DNA from: Cercospora beticola
Lineage: Eukaryota > Ascomycota > Dothideomycetes > Mycosphaerellales > Mycosphaerellaceae
Reading direction: 5' to 3'
Assembly (NCBI RefSeq): GCF_033473495.1
Contig: NC_088940.1
Coordinates: forward strand, 372,001 to 436,000
DNA length: 64,000 nucleotides
Shown here: in pieces, positions 31,601-40,901 of the stretch
Layout: each line of letters opens with the position of its first letter
Numbering within the stretch: position 1 is the first letter of the stretch
Position numbers and translations under genes: made by a program
The notes under the pieces: model-generated
Databases searched by the model: none
What the model was told of the DNA's origin: nothing
What the model saw: the letters and a program-made list of their open reading frames with translations, nothing else

Positions 31601-32335
31601 AGGAACCGACCGAAGCATGCTCTGTACGGAATCACTTCGGGTGGCAATGCTTTTGCCAGCTCACTCGCCAGTGGGATTGGCGGTCTTGCCAGGCAGCCAT
31701 TACAGGGAGCCGAGCGTGAAGGTGCTGCTGGTTTCGTGAAAGGCGTCGGAAAGGGTCTGCTTGGCCTACCGACCAAAGCACTCATTGGCGGTTTCGATCT
31801 CGCTTCTTCCATGGCAGAAGGTGTACGCAACACAACGACTGTCTTCGATCAAGAAGGTCTCGATCGCGTCCGACTCGCCCGCTTTATCGGCACCGACGGC
31901 ATCGTCCGCCCTTACAGCCAGCGCGAAGCCCTCGGACAATTTTGGCTGAAGACCCTCGACAACGGAAAATACTTCAACGAATCCTACATCGCCCACCTCG
32001 AACTTAACTCCGGCAGCCAGGGTGACCGCTCTGGCGCCATGTCTCCTACTTCGCCTCGCAGCCCTACTGCATCATCCGAAGCTAGCATGCTCGTCATGAT
32101 CACCTACAACTCTATCATGCTTGTCCGCGCGAAGAAGTTGACATCGGAATGGGAGGTTCCATTGAAGGATATTCAGACGATCTCCAAGGAACGCACGGGT
32201 ATGAGCATTGTGCTGAAGGGCGGGACGAATGGGCCTTTCGTTCCGATTGCAGATGAGATGAGTCGCAATTGGCTGTATCGACAGGTTGCGGTTGCGGTTA
32301 ATGCGTATAATGATAAGTGGAATGCGAAAGGGTGA
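22625..32335 (+). CDS. VPS13: Vps13 bridge-like lipid transfer protein
   Basis: One uninterrupted frame encodes 3236 residues, the usual size for Vps13 (about 3100-3200). The protein forms a long hydrophobic groove that moves phospholipids in bulk between membranes at contact sites (mitochondria, vacuole, endosome, ER, prospore membrane). The chorein N-terminal module is at 1-115 (VLESLVANLLNRFLGMYVKN, DPKQLNVGIWSGDVKLKDLEL). Repeating-beta-groove segments follow to about 1900, broken by acidic loops (for example EDSDSEDDDEVEEKK near 1080). The Vps13 adaptor-binding (VAB/SHR-BD) region runs from about 2030 to 2600 (YITLRSPLLVENHTQIPIELG, PYQRLKLSAPIEVQNLLPF). The ATG2_C-like segment (near 2930-3080, FTNIASGVGDIFYEPYQGL) and a C-terminal PH-like domain (about 3120-3236) complete the protein. 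The start is the first ATG, followed by the canonical N-terminal helix. No damage is seen. Confidence 0.97.
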   Translation: MVLESLVANLLNRFLGMYVKNFDPKQLNVGIWSGDVKLKDLELKREALDQFHLPLNVVEGHISSLVLKIPWSNLRGQPVRINIEDVFLLAAPKEDQEYDAAEEERRAHAVKMEKLDSAELLKERNTEGMSQEEQQKQQSFTAALTTTIVDNVQIQVKNVHIRYEDALSDPGHPFAAGITLQELSAVSTDEHWKPTWVAGTSTTTHKLATLGSLAVYWDTDATLLGTGTGEQQDIDHNATMEKFREMIVKSGDSEAVKDHQFILKPVSGRAGLEMDKTGKYDRPKMKARLLFNELGFLLDDTQYRDALMLVDLFHYFIRHQEYRKLQPAKAPKEDPRAWLQFAGKAVLDRIHDKNRRWSWAYFAERRDDRLRYIELFKKKKKEEKLTPEETSDLDRLEHKLTYEDLRFWRSLARNQLRKEGWKKPQPQKSTWTSWIWGSGGGQEQNQASDDSQMNEEQRKELYQAIDFEEKQSIAQAVDAPREAIKMQVDMSLKTGSFTLRRDPHGKKQDMLKLLFEDFSTEFIQRTDSTLVDLSLGGMRLYDGSTEGNLFEQMLTVKDAPKIPDSQRVKEIEDDEDTSFSDAKSVQGDDEDEADPFFALQFENNPLDNRADTALTVKLKALEVVYNPNFVVQVTKFFKPPEKHMESISALMESAGSTVEGLRQQTRAGLEFALQEHKTVDVQLDLQAPLIIVPDTVTEKSNICLIVDAGHISVRSDLIDKETLHDIQTKQKQQYSDQDFKKLESLMYDKFNLQLEATQVLMGTNIEDTKKQLAHDAPSQSFHLIDRINMDFRLDTCIVPKASDLTKFRINGHLPLLHAKFSDAKYKALMKLLDFAIPKFDKDEPGNSTEQQHLSPEAANEKKLRRKSDANKTRSKSTQVARDELANEIEQGAEAKQRDIERGGSAAIRKQMEANPEQRNFEFRFTVDKLQASLYKADPQGKKDDQLLVELIAETFHLEFYQRPFDMVADVKLSSLVVEDHVEEAPTEEFKNLISSEDLVTKKKQDLLTIHFQMVNKNHPEFQSKYDGIKTNLDASVSTINLMVTRKTLLTLLDFAMTTFVPPPSDSPQQPTEIEDSDSEDDDEVEEKKDQGDKIRIKAKLNRIAVILNNDGIRLATLSLTSADAKIFLAGGAMDIEARLGALELVDDINTGVSEDSSLRKLIEIQGDDLLDFRYQTFNPEAQDYPGYDNTVYLRSGSIKINFLTEPLRKIMEFGVKFGKMQAIFNAARQAAANQATKVQESAGKMHFDVLIKTPIVSFPRMVITDSPERDTVTAYLGEIYANNKFVPLDGEAGNETANKLSAGIHNIRLTSTFNYAESKSEELEMIDKVNLDLNITQTEHKAGRNRPDTEIEGSMSNINLRLTEGQMKFLMELSRNIPQAFALEDSEALEEEAEEELPSNVVQPAQAAQPVGQKKSEKTEDVNHKPSRQSPELGTDDDTWTKLDLIFKIGAIGLELVQGAPDQPIGDLEAASLSKFSLNETSIKLRMISDGAMESELLVQSFTVTDTRQHEKNKFRKIMSLINNDVKQQFMASVSISGGEEKNLIALLTIDSPRIVLALDYIFAVLNFVQNGLKQDDALVVEEESEESESGGSPDDASISTQELVERKNSQAPGAPQQQGGGMNISYRVNMVDAQVMLIANPAISSSEAIVLGTKQVLVSQQHAMALQVEKVGMFLCRMDQFETTRLRILDDFSIQTSLDMRSQGADSSLTSIAVDIEPLVLRLSLRDIMLAMQIVNRASALNTSPDKKMSDEEPKKLQQVKKQSAKSKKAALSTKNAAASTSRMRATSISTKKTGSKQTDVQAPGPGSAVLKREEMTLSMEGIRVVLIGDLHELPMLDWSVKKFIVDVKDWTANMTADTQIDTFFNVYNFSKSAWEPLIEPWQVGFHMAKETNPDKLAVELYSRKTLELTVTSATIALASKSAQFLSSDEDVLSKPRGNDAPYKIRNWTGFDVDVWASGEQSGDDEGQAARLADGEEQPWRFEDPSTTRETLSPEGQTGVIGVRLEGSGFDSVDRIHVNREGEELYNLKPRKDKIQHRMLVEVRLGPDNVKYITLRSPLLVENHTQIPIELGVFSPEEGHLLKIEKIAPGESRPSPVGAAFMHSLVVRPDQGFGYTWSNERLFWKDLLKRPINTLTCRGESDDNSPPFYFQMQSVFDKNNPLTSVYPYQRLKLSAPIEVQNLLPFDFKYRIYDKNTKKDWTNFLRKGGVSPVHVVELSHLLLLSIDMQDTPFKASEFAIINTNDKNDFQREKTLTVKDNNNIDLRLKIHYYNVPDSGGAFKITIYSPYVVLNRTGLELDIRSKAYFGSTSRAAGQSALINAEDDGRKATPFMFSFPTDDRKNRAVLKVGDSSWSQPVSFDAIGANVDVKLPAESGRAEMHCGLTVTEGEGKYKLTKVVSILPRFIVKNKLSEAIQIREPGSSDFTTLQAGELHPLRFLKQTTGQQLSLCFPGVNNSWSSPFDIANMGSVHVKLAKAGERQRLVRVEILMENASIYLHLSLETKHWPFSMRNESDQEFLFWQANPNVDEDEEDRSSGWKPIRYRLPGRSIMPYAWDYPSTKNKNLILSANGKERHIKLAEIGNLIPMRIPAKGQAGPKIVDLNVVADGPTQTLVMSNYKPNTSLYKQKSASASASTSTGFEVKEQDTGVTMRATLRFAGIGISLVNSQLRELVYATWRDIELKYTDSELYQTVGLTIKWIQIDNQLYGGIFPLIFYPSVVPKTGKEMESHPIFRTAITRVKDDSYGVLYIKYFTFLMQQMTIEIDEDFIFALLDFTKVPGASWTEEKEGQLAPETLDVPEPTQTQSGQDIYFELLHLQPMQFDLSFVRTERINAEDTGSSSSNPFMFAVNVLTMSIGNVNDAPIRYNALMLENARLSTGALISSIQSHYVQESLRQVHIVIGSADFLGNPVGLFTNIASGVGDIFYEPYQGLVTDRPQDLGVGIAKGASSFVKKSVFGISDSVSKFTGSISKGLAAASMDKEFQDSRRMSRSRNRPKHALYGITSGGNAFASSLASGIGGLARQPLQGAEREGAAGFVKGVGKGLLGLPTKALIGGFDLASSMAEGVRNTTTVFDQEGLDRVRLARFIGTDGIVRPYSQREALGQFWLKTLDNGKYFNESYIAHLELNSGSQGDRSGAMSPTSPRSPTASSEASMLVMITYNSIMLVRAKKLTSEWEVPLKDIQTISKERTGMSIVLKGGTNGPFVPIADEMSRNWLYRQVAVAVNAYNDKWNAKG

Positions 32336-33711
32336 GATTGTGGGATGATTGACAGGACCTGGGAACGTTTGAGGGGCGAGGAAAGTGAAAATTGCATTGA
32401 CTGGGTTTGAAGAGCTTCGTGGCGCGTACGTAGTTTGCACATATTCTATTTATTTACCTGATTTTTCCTGTGAGCTTTTTTGCTTCGGTGCGGATTCTCT
32501 TCCTCTCGGACGTGTGGCCTCTGTTGCGTATGAGAGCTTTGACGGCACAGGCTTCTTTGTGAGACAGCAGTTTGCCCGTGGAGTGTATCACCGCGTTAAC
32601 AAAACAGTTCTTTTCGCTCAAGCATGCTAAAGTCGAGAGTACTTGACAGTGTTGAGCTTCTCGCAGCTCGCTGCTGCGCCCTCACTTCTCCCCCCAAGGC
32701 CGAGGACCCAAGAACTCTTTGCACTTAGGAAGATGCAGTCACCCTCTTGCTATGGCTTTTGCGATAGACCGCTGGATTTCAGACAGTATTCAAGGCCATG
32801 AGTTTGGCCGCAGATGAATTTGCTAGGCGAGGATTTATATGCAAGATTGTCCTGTTAGATATCGAATTCTACTGCCAGCACAGCTCTGTATCTTGGACAC
32901 TATTCTGTATGACGACTGGACGGAAGAGTACATGTTTCCTACTAATTTCGCAGGAATGTATGTCGACTTATTGGGTCGTGGTGCATTCTTTTGTGGAATG
33001 TTTCGTCCATTCATTACTATGGATGTAGCGAGCCTAGAGAATTGCATTTCGCGAGGTCATATTTTGTGTCTGTGATCAACTTTGTTGAGAGAGCAGTGGG
33101 CGTGATTCCAGCGTAATGTCCTTCGAAAGTCCTCGTTGCTAGAGATTTTTAGTATGGACAAGGACCCGGCGCAGGGCTACGACCTCGACAAGAACAAATT
33201 CGCTGTTTTTGCAACTTCAAAGATACTGCTTGATAGAAGTCATATCAATTCTCCAACAGACTTGATCTCCTCAGAAGTGGTATTTAGCACCCACGATGCC
33301 GGTCAGCGAGTCTTGTATTTGGAGAACATCAACACAGAGGAGAGAGGACTCATGGGAGAACCGGGATGTCAATAGTTGATACCTTGCTGTATTCGCGAAA
33401 TCCACTTTACTACGCGGGATTACTCATTCTCCAACTCTCCGGCGCCTTCGGTCTACACAATGGGTATTCAGAGTCTTGCGCAGGAGCCTTTAGTATCTCT
33501 CATGGTAGGGTTGAGTCGTGGACGAAGATACGACTGTAGGTATCGTATACTGATTGAAGCGACGTGAGAAAAGTCACAGCCCAGTTCTCCAATGAATTCT
33601 ATTCATACACTCAGAGCCAGGCGTATCCCGTATTGGCACTAGATGGTCGCTGCTTCCAGAATTACACAACAAGTGCAATTGAAACTTACATCCAAGCCGC
33701 TCATCTCTCAA
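32336..33711. other. Intergenic, convergent region of 1.4 kb
   Basis: This lies between the stops of VPS13 (plus) and the next minus-strand gene. Short frames on both strands are A/T-richer than the coding neighbours and show no domain. It may be transcript ends only. Confidence 0.4.
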
Positions 33712-34899
33712 TCAATTGTCTGGTCGGACGTCCTCCAATTCCATAATGATGGACGGCTGGTAGAACAGGTTTTTATCCGGATAGCCGTTCCACACCCTGA
33801 TAGACTTGACCTGCTTCCTGCCCAAGATCCCAGATCTCTGCACCAACAGATACGCAGTGCCCCAGATGCTCGGCGTACCTATCAGCGCGACAAAACCCTC
33901 CATGTCCTTCGTAACGAGCTTCCCTGGCCATGCTGGTGCTTGTCCCCGATCGACTGCCGCCTCGCCTTTCCAGTGGATCTGAAGGACTCGTGCGAGCACT
34001 TGTTCCGTTGGATGGTTAACGACGTTATGGCTGACAATATAGTGAAGACCGGATGGAGAAACGTTCTGCTGAGAGCAGATCTTGGCCCAGCAAAGCCACA
34101 TGACGTCGGACAGTTGACGTAGATCTGGCAGGAGATCTGTCTTGGAGTTCCAACCCGGGACAGCATCTTCGGCGACTTGGGCGGCAGGACCTGTAGGCAA
34201 AACAATTGATTAGCTATGGGTTCAGTGCATATACAGTGGAGAGAGATGGCGCATACTCCAGTTAAATTCACCCACAATCACGCCCTTCTCCGTGTTGAAG
34301 ACATTCTCGTAGGTAGCTTCTGTTGCCTATAAGCACGTCAGCTCCGCCTTATTTTCTGAGTGATTTGCTGTACGTACCGGGTATTTGTAGACCTTGCCGT
34401 CGATCGTAACTGGTCCACGGGGTTCCATATGCTGGAGAAGGATATTGTGTCCCTTGGATTGTGCGTCACCCTCAGGGCCCAGCAACGAGATCAGACCTGG
34501 GTCGCGGAAGCCTGCAATGTATTGTTCAATGTGAACTGGCTGTCCGTCCTGGCCTGTCCATCCCCACTGTTGGAGTTGTTCGAAGCGAGTGAAGGTGCTG
34601 ATAGCCTGGGAGCCTGCCATTGCGGGATTGCGCATCCAGCACATTAGGGCGTAGCCTTTGATCTTCGCCTTGTTGAAGTCTTCGTTGCTTGCCGGCTTGA
34701 CTTCGATGACTCGAGACTCCAAGATGTGCGAGCCATTGGTAGGTACGTTGAGATCGAGTTCAGGCGATTTTGGAAGAACTCGCGAGATCAGACTCACTTC
34801 GGGTGGGGAAGCCGTGAAGATGATAGTAGCTGCAATGATTGAGAGCAGGAGTAGTAGTAAAGGCAGAAGCCCATGGAAGAATGAGCTGGAGGTCCGCAT
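33712..34899 (-). CDS. Hypothetical signal-anchored protein, 356 aa
   Basis: Three exons on minus (34899-34378, 34326-34257, 34190-33712) join in one frame. The donors are GTACGT and GTATGC and the acceptors TATAG and TACAG; the middle exon is only 70 nt. Residues 8-30 form a strong hydrophobic segment (GLLPLLLLLLSIIAATIIF) after MRTSSSFFH, a signal anchor or uncleaved signal peptide, so the protein probably enters the secretory pathway. The rest is globular, with Trp-rich segments (CWMRNP, QQWGWTGQDGQPVHIEQYI, WLCWAKICSQQNVSPSGLHYIVSHNV). I do not recognise a family. The exon joins are supported by continuous hydropathy and by stops in every unspliced alternative. N-glycosylation sequons are present (NGS near 54, NWS near 196). 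Confidence 0.72.
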
Positions 34900-35951
34900 A
34901 CTTGTATTTGTTGGTTGTCGCAGTTGGTTGTTGGAGGTGAGAGGTGCAAGAGTTCCAAGCGAGGTGGGAGCTGTGCTGTTTTGTGGTACGGGTCACAGCT
35001 GTCCAAAGAGGCACATGTGATACGGGTAGCAGATAGCTCGTGCATATGTCAATATCAGGTGCAATTGGAGGTAGTGTCATGTGTAGGGCTCCGCAAAATC
35101 TCGTTCTGTGCAACATGAGTCTACCATGTGGTTTCAGACTTGACATGATCGATCGTGTTCTGATGTGCAAATGGGCGTGTCCACTTCTGTTTCGTTACCA
35201 AGTACGGACGCTGTACTTATGGCTACAGTGCAGCGTCCGCAGAACGCTATCACACTGGTACGACTGCTGGGATTCGGCGTGGAACTTGGACTGCGAGGTT
35301 CATCAGCAGAGAATTTACAGGGTGCATGTCCTGGCATTGTGCGAACACCTATGCCTGGTTGTTGAGGCGAAGAATCGATCAGCAATTAAACAAACAGCGC
35401 TCATCAAAGAAATGTCGAATATCATCAAGAAGTCACCAAATGGAGAAGTTCACTCAGGAGATCGATTGCAAGGCTGACCGGACGTCCTTCAAATAATGTT
35501 GTGACGATTCAAACGATCTGCCTATGGTTCGGGCTCAGAGCTTGGGCAAGAAATTATATCATCCCCAGATATCCCATTGCTGCTCGAACTCTTGGGTACC
35601 ATGAGGCGGAATCGTGGATGATTCGGCTGCTTCTGCGCGTCGAGGCCATAGTCTTTGGTAGAATTCCCAGGTAGATGGCGTGCCAGGCTGAAACTGGCGA
35701 CAGGGCATTGAGCGTACCTTGAGAATCGCCCAGCAGTAAATATCGGGAGGGAATTGGATGACATTCACTGCCAGCGGATGGAGAGATTTGTGTGTGTTGG
35801 AGGAAAGAGGTGGAAGGCAGAAGGCCGCGAAGAGAACAACGCTGGGAGACTCTCGGACACTCGGCCGAGGTTTCACCGGAACTCAAAAAAGTCTCCCGTC
35901 AAATCTACAACTACAAATTGACACACAACCCGAGGGCAACCCTTTGACAAG
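34900..35951. other. Divergent promoter region
   Basis: This is a 1.05-kb space between two starts pointing apart. Frames at 35040-35477 (plus) and 35554-35886 (minus) lack domains and codon bias. The last 80 bases before 35952 are A/C-rich, a usual leader. No repeat is seen. Confidence 0.4.
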
Positions 35952-36764
35952 ATGTCTTCCAATACTCGACCCTTTCAAGTCAAGTCTGATGCCCAGGGAA
36001 ACACGGTCGACGTTCAGATTGGTGAGCTTCCTGGAATTGTAGCAGAAAACCTCGGCTTGGCAACTTGGGGTGCTGCAGTGGTATTGGCAGATGTGCTTTA
36101 TCGCTGGACCGAGGACATCAAGAGAACAAGAGCAGAAGTGGAGGATCTGAAAAGAAAGGACATATCCAAGCATATCCCGATACTGGAATTGGGCGCCGGA
36201 ACCGGACTGGCAGGCTTGACCGCATCTGCACTTTGGAATCTTCCGGCAATACTCACGGATCTTTCACCTGTGGTGCCAGGTATTGCACATAACATAAGTC
36301 TGAATCCATCTCTAGAGGCCTATGCTGGGACACTAGACTGGACGTCTCCTTCGACCTTGAACATTCCCTCCTCGTCTCCTGGCAACGATGCGATAACACT
36401 CTCTTGCGAAGCCACAAAGACCTCTATCCTGCTCGCGGCGGACACAATATATACTTCTGCTCATGCAAAACTCATCTCTTCTACGACTTTACATTGGCTC
36501 GCACGTACTCCATATGCAAGGGCGATATTCTGTTATCCCCTGCGATCATCGTATATCGAGCACGCGAGAGACCTCTGGAAAGAGATGCAGGCCTCTGGCT
36601 TCGTCTGTGTTGAAGAAGGGCGAGAACAGGCCAAAGAACTGTGGGGCGAGATAGCTCCTGTGCCATATGAGTGGTGCGTGTGGGGCTGGAGAGTTTTCCA
36701 TCCAGAGGCTGTGGCGAGAGAAGAGGCAGAGAAGGTGGATGGCGAAGGATGGTTGGCGATGTGA
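35952..36764 (+). CDS. Family-16 lysine methyltransferase-like protein
   Basis: A single exon gives 270 residues. The Rossmann motif I is ILELGAGTGLAG at 77-88, followed by the acidic end of strand 2 (ILTDLS, Asp103), NISLNP, and the family block LLAADTIYT near 157-165 that corresponds to the D-x-x-Y motif of the METTL21/EFM group. WGAAVVLADVL at 39-49 precedes motif I, as usual. Members methylate lysines of translation elongation factors, chaperones and other cytosolic proteins with S-adenosylmethionine. The particular substrate cannot be read from sequence. The length agrees with yeast EFM-type enzymes (250-300). The start at 35952 is the first ATG after the leader. Confidence 0.85.
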   Translation: MSSNTRPFQVKSDAQGNTVDVQIGELPGIVAENLGLATWGAAVVLADVLYRWTEDIKRTRAEVEDLKRKDISKHIPILELGAGTGLAGLTASALWNLPAILTDLSPVVPGIAHNISLNPSLEAYAGTLDWTSPSTLNIPSSSPGNDAITLSCEATKTSILLAADTIYTSAHAKLISSTTLHWLARTPYARAIFCYPLRSSYIEHARDLWKEMQASGFVCVEEGREQAKELWGEIAPVPYEWCVWGWRVFHPEAVAREEAEKVDGEGWLAM

Positions 36765-37433
36765 TTGAACAGCATTCAACACAACGAGTTGTGCTGGGGG
36801 GACCTGCGACTGCCGTTGATACACAAGGGCCGGCAGATCTGATTCGAGATTCTCATCGATCGCATCGCTACTGACAACACATCCACAATTTCCACCCGCG
36901 AGCGACGTTCAAATCCGTCCAACTCGCACGAGAGAGCATTATCGCTCGAGTCGTGGAGAGCAGACTTGCACAAGAGCCACATATAACGGCTAATTCACGT
37001 CCACATCTCAGCTTTCTGAACGAATATGGGTCCATCGCCGACATTGGGCATGAGAACATGAAGTCGAAGTACGAAGCAGATCAGTAATCTCGCATCATGT
37101 CGCTTAGCAGTCACACAACGACTAATGTGAGATAGGAAGATTGTCACACCAAACATTCACTCGGCGTACCCATGAGCATGTGATTCTCCGTTGAACTCAA
37201 GCAAATTATTCGCTCGTTTGCTGACTCTTGGAATCTTTCTCCTGAGAACCAGAGCGAGGGCGGCGACCCAACGTTTTGGTCGCCCAGAAACAACAAGGAT
37301 ATTTGTCTTACTGCCAAAGCTGGGGTTGCTGATCCTGGTTGACTGACATGGCGTGCCATATCGCACAGGCCGCCTAGCCAAGCTGGACATTGCATGTGAA
37401 AGTTTGGATGGCAGATATGTTCATCGACTTCAT
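36765..37433. other. Intergenic, convergent region
   Basis: This is the space between the stops of the methyltransferase (plus) and the iminopeptidase (minus). No gene or repeat is recognised. Confidence 0.4.
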
Positions 37434-38483
37434 CTACTTTGCCTGCAAGAAGTCTCCGAGCACTTTCATATACGACTCAGTCTCCTCCAAGAACGGCGTG
37501 TGAGAGCTCAACGGGAAAGTAACCCATTTCGTCCTCGCGGCAATATTGTTGAAATAAGGCCAAACAACCTCATCCTGCGCCTCATCAAAATACCCATTGA
37601 TGAGAAGCACGCCTCCTGGCACAGTCTCACTTGTAATCAACTTCAATTTCTCCGTGTAATCCCAGTCCTTCACTGTGCCCACGACAGTAAACTCACTAGG
37701 TCCATTCATGGTTGCATAGACAGTATTGTCTTCCGCAACGCCAGCAAGACTTGCCTCGATCTCCGGAGGGAAGGGATCAACGCGACACAGATGTCTCTTG
37801 TAGAATGCAATCGTAGCATCTTCATACTCCTTGGAGTCTGTCGTGCCTTCTTTCTCATGCTTGTCTAATGCGTCTTGGACACTTTTTGGAAGCGCAGCTC
37901 GAAGTCCATTGCAGACTTTGGACCATGTTGGCATTGCAGCGGGCGAGTTGGACACGATGAGCTTTTGTAAGCCGGCTGGTTGGTGGTCGACCGCGTATTG
38001 GATGGCTTCCATTCCGCCGCATGATTGACCAAGGAGATAGAAGTTCTTGATCTGGAGATGCTGTTTAAGATTCTCGAGCTCGCCGATGTGCAGGTCAAAC
38101 GTGAAGAACGATGTGTCGCCCTTGTGGTGCTGGAGATGAGTATTATCGCCACAGCCGAGTTGATCGTACATTATGACAGGAATGCCATAGTCGGTGGCGA
38201 TGAGGCTGATGGGGAGAATGTAGTCTATATTTGGACATTAGTTCTCTGTTCCCGAATTCAAGTCTGCATTCGACTGACTATGCAGCATGCCAGGGCCGCC
38301 ATGAAGGCAGATCAATGGTGTAGCACTTGGCGACAGTTGACCCCATATCCGATATATGGTCGTTCCTTTTTCACCAGTGGATGGTATAGTGAACTCGACT
38401 TTGCCCGTCGAGGTCGGAGGCGGATAGGACCGGATCTGTCCGGGCGGCTTGGGTGTGTTCTCGTCTGGAATGTTGTAAGCCAT
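37434..38483 (-). CDS. Proline iminopeptidase-like alpha/beta hydrolase (S33)
   Basis: Two exons on minus (38483-38279 and 38224-37434) give about 331 residues. The donor is the less common GTCAGT and the acceptor ATATAG; the phase-1 join yields GGPGMLHNYILP, matching the family. S33 iminopeptidases cleave the N-terminal residue, often proline, from peptides; fungal homologues also include amidases and esterases. The oxyanion motif HGGPG is at 61-65, the nucleophile elbow GQSCGG has Ser136, followed by the acid loop INGYFDEAQDEVVWP and the catalytic His in LSSHTPFLEE near the C-terminus. MYDQLGCG and WSSHTP-like blocks are typical. There is no signal peptide, so it is cytosolic. The start at 38483 begins right at the family N-terminus, whereas an upstream Met at 38525 adds 14 residues without similarity. 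Confidence 0.87.
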
Positions 38484-38788
38484 GATCGATTCGCCACTAT
38501 CAGTCTCAGACAACGATAGCCACAAGCGCGTCGGAGCGATATCTACTATTCAAGCAAGTCAGCTGTTGTTACACATAGATTAGGCAAAGCTATATGGAGC
38601 TCCACTCGTGCACTGCCCCGCACCTGATGAATCCGAAGTTTACCAATAGACTGGTCTGCACCCCTAGCGTGAGCAGGATTGAAGTTACTTGATCCTGGTC
38701 AAAAGGTTTGGAGCTTTCGGCTCAATTAGGAAGGAGATCTTTGTGGCTTTTGCCTGTGTTGTCTGTGTCTTGCCGTTTGCTCTATTCA
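38484..38788. other. Intergenic between two minus-strand genes
   Basis: This 305-bp spacer holds the promoter of the iminopeptidase. Nothing else is seen. Confidence 0.4.
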
Positions 38789-40073
38789 TCATCGTTCGTA
38801 AGTCACATCATAGTCAACCTGCTTTCGAATGATGGGATCCTCGGAACGCATACTCCCGTTACTCGCCTTGCGATTCGCGTGGTAAATCTCCGCAACATAG
38901 TTCTGATCTTCTGGTGTGAATACCGTGCTCTCTGCCGGACTCGATGCCGCAATTATGTCTTCTGTATTCCCACCTTTCTGATCTCTGGTTCCTTCTGGTG
39001 ACATGTTCTGCATCTTGAAACTCTCTTTCGTAATCTTTCTGCTCCCACTGCCATAATCTGCTGCGTGGCCCAGATCCATGCCCATACCTGTATGGAAATC
39101 CTTGAGAAATGGTCGAAGAGCGATTGCCATGGCGGAGAACAGCGAGTATGTCAGGCCTAAGGTTTGCCAAGTCAAAGGCCGGATGACTATCGTGGATGGG
39201 CGACTGCTGTTCACAAATTGTTCGACTCTGTCGGCATGCATGGCGGCGAAGATGATGCAGCTGTAAACATGGTCAGTGTGCTGCAAAAAGGCATACCGAT
39301 TCAACACTCACAGCAGCCGCAAGCCGACCATAGCTGATGCTGTAATTTTGTACGAGGATCGCATCTGCAAAGACCATACGACCCAGCAGAACAAGGCGAA
39401 ACCCCACAGCTCGCTCAGCGCATCCATGATGGCAACGGCGATCCATCTTGTCTCCTATGAGAATGTTAGCAGATGAGTTTTCACGCAGCCTAGATTCTGC
39501 TTACGCGGTTGCAGTTGTCGCCACCGCCAGTGAGCAGATCGTGCCCATCACATCCGACGAGGACAGTCAAGAGTGAAGCAAAACCAAGAACTGTTACTGC
39601 CCCAAGAGTGCAGTGGAAGACTATGCGCACTGCCATGTCTCTTGCCAGCAAGCTCTGCACAGTCAAGAGTACTGCAAGCTTGGCTGCGTAAAGGCCCACC
39701 ACGTACAGTGCTTCGCTTGCAAGGAAAAGCTATGCTGTTGTCAATGGTGCGGAGCTCCAGAACGCAAGCCGAACAGTCAACTCACATGCCATGCGATCGA
39801 CGCTCTCGACTCATCCTCGCCGCCATCAGCCGAGCCGAGATGCAGAGCGACTGCGCCAAAAGCCACACCCGTCTGCGCCAGGAAGAGGATGCAGCCTGCC
39901 ACGACAGCGTAGTCATCTATCTGGAATCTTCGCCATCGCACCATAAGCCGGAGGAACAACGTCAAGAGAATATGACAGACGCAGATGACGCCAATAATCC
40001 AGTAGATGCCTCTCCGGTCGGTAGGCGTGATAGTCGACAGCGGCGGGTAGAGAAACTCATGTTGTGTCGCCAT
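38789..40073 (-). CDS. Fungal rhodopsin-domain (SAT4-like) seven-helix protein
   Basis: Four exons on minus (40073-39786, 39729-39505, 39454-39312, 39260-38789) join to 375 residues. All introns are GT..AG and all phases agree. Seven hydrophobic helices can be placed: GIYWIIGVICVCHILLTLFL, YAVVAGCILFLAQTGVAFG, ALYVVGLYAAKLAVLLTVQ, IVFHCTLGAVTVLGFASLL, WIAVAIMDALSELWGFALF, ASAMVGLRLLCIIFAA and LTWQTLGLTYSLFSAMAIAL. A RRFQIDDY motif after helix 1 and a KLAVLL helix 3 are characteristic of the fungal rhodopsin-domain group. The tail of about 110 residues is cytosolic and polar. The family contains receptor-like and uncharacterised membrane proteins. It is a distant relative of the gene cut by the left edge of the window. 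Confidence 0.85.
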
Positions 40074-40901
40074 CCTGTGGACTGGAGATGCTCATAGTAG
40101 CGCTCTGAGCCAGCGGAGTGTGGAAGAGTGGGCTATTCTGACATGACTTCGTGAAGAAGTGTCGAGCCTCGACTTCGTTGAGCTCGATACCCGACGCGCA
40201 TCTCGTGGCAAAGAAGAACAGGGAGGCCGAAATTTAGGACGTACACCCATGGAGGCTATGGTGAACGGAGGGCCGTAGCAGCGAGATCCGTTGTCGAGCA
40301 CTAGGAGACTTACCTCGAGTAGGCAGAGCTGCCATTCTTAGCGGACGTCCCGGCATGCCGCAAGCGTGCGTCAACAGTGTCGATCTTCGGGTGTCAGAGG
40401 AGGTGAAGTGTAGGGTGCCTCGCTTGCAGGCTTGGCGAAAAATCAAGCCATCTGGGGTCTTCCGGGTGGAGGAGTTGTGGAGCTTCTCTTGATCCTTATT
40501 CACGACTTCACCTTCTGCCCAACATCGCATTTGGTGGCATACCGTGCTTCTAGCGATAATGTGGCAGTCCGCGCGACATTGTCGTCGCGCATTCCGAAGC
40601 CCGGGCAGCCCTGCGCTGATGATTCGCAATGGCGCGCTGGCGTGATCACAGCTGTGCCGACAAAAATCTATACCCTGCCACCGGCATATTACCGGAGTAG
40701 TCTTTGGGCATGACACAAGACGAATGAGACACTACCGTCTAAGGACTGTACAGATTAGTCTCCGCTGGCACCTCCCACCATGACCCTTAACCATGTGCTA
40801 CATCCGTATCCGTGCCACGGCGGATTTGCAGAGAGGCCGCGGTACATACGAATTGTCGAGAGCAACAAGGCTGCCGACGACAATTTGTACGCCACTACAA
40901 C
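40074..40901. other. Divergent promoter region
   Basis: This 828-bp space lies between the starts of the rhodopsin-domain gene (minus) and the permease (plus). Frames at 40234-40716 have no domain. No repeat is seen. Confidence 0.4.
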
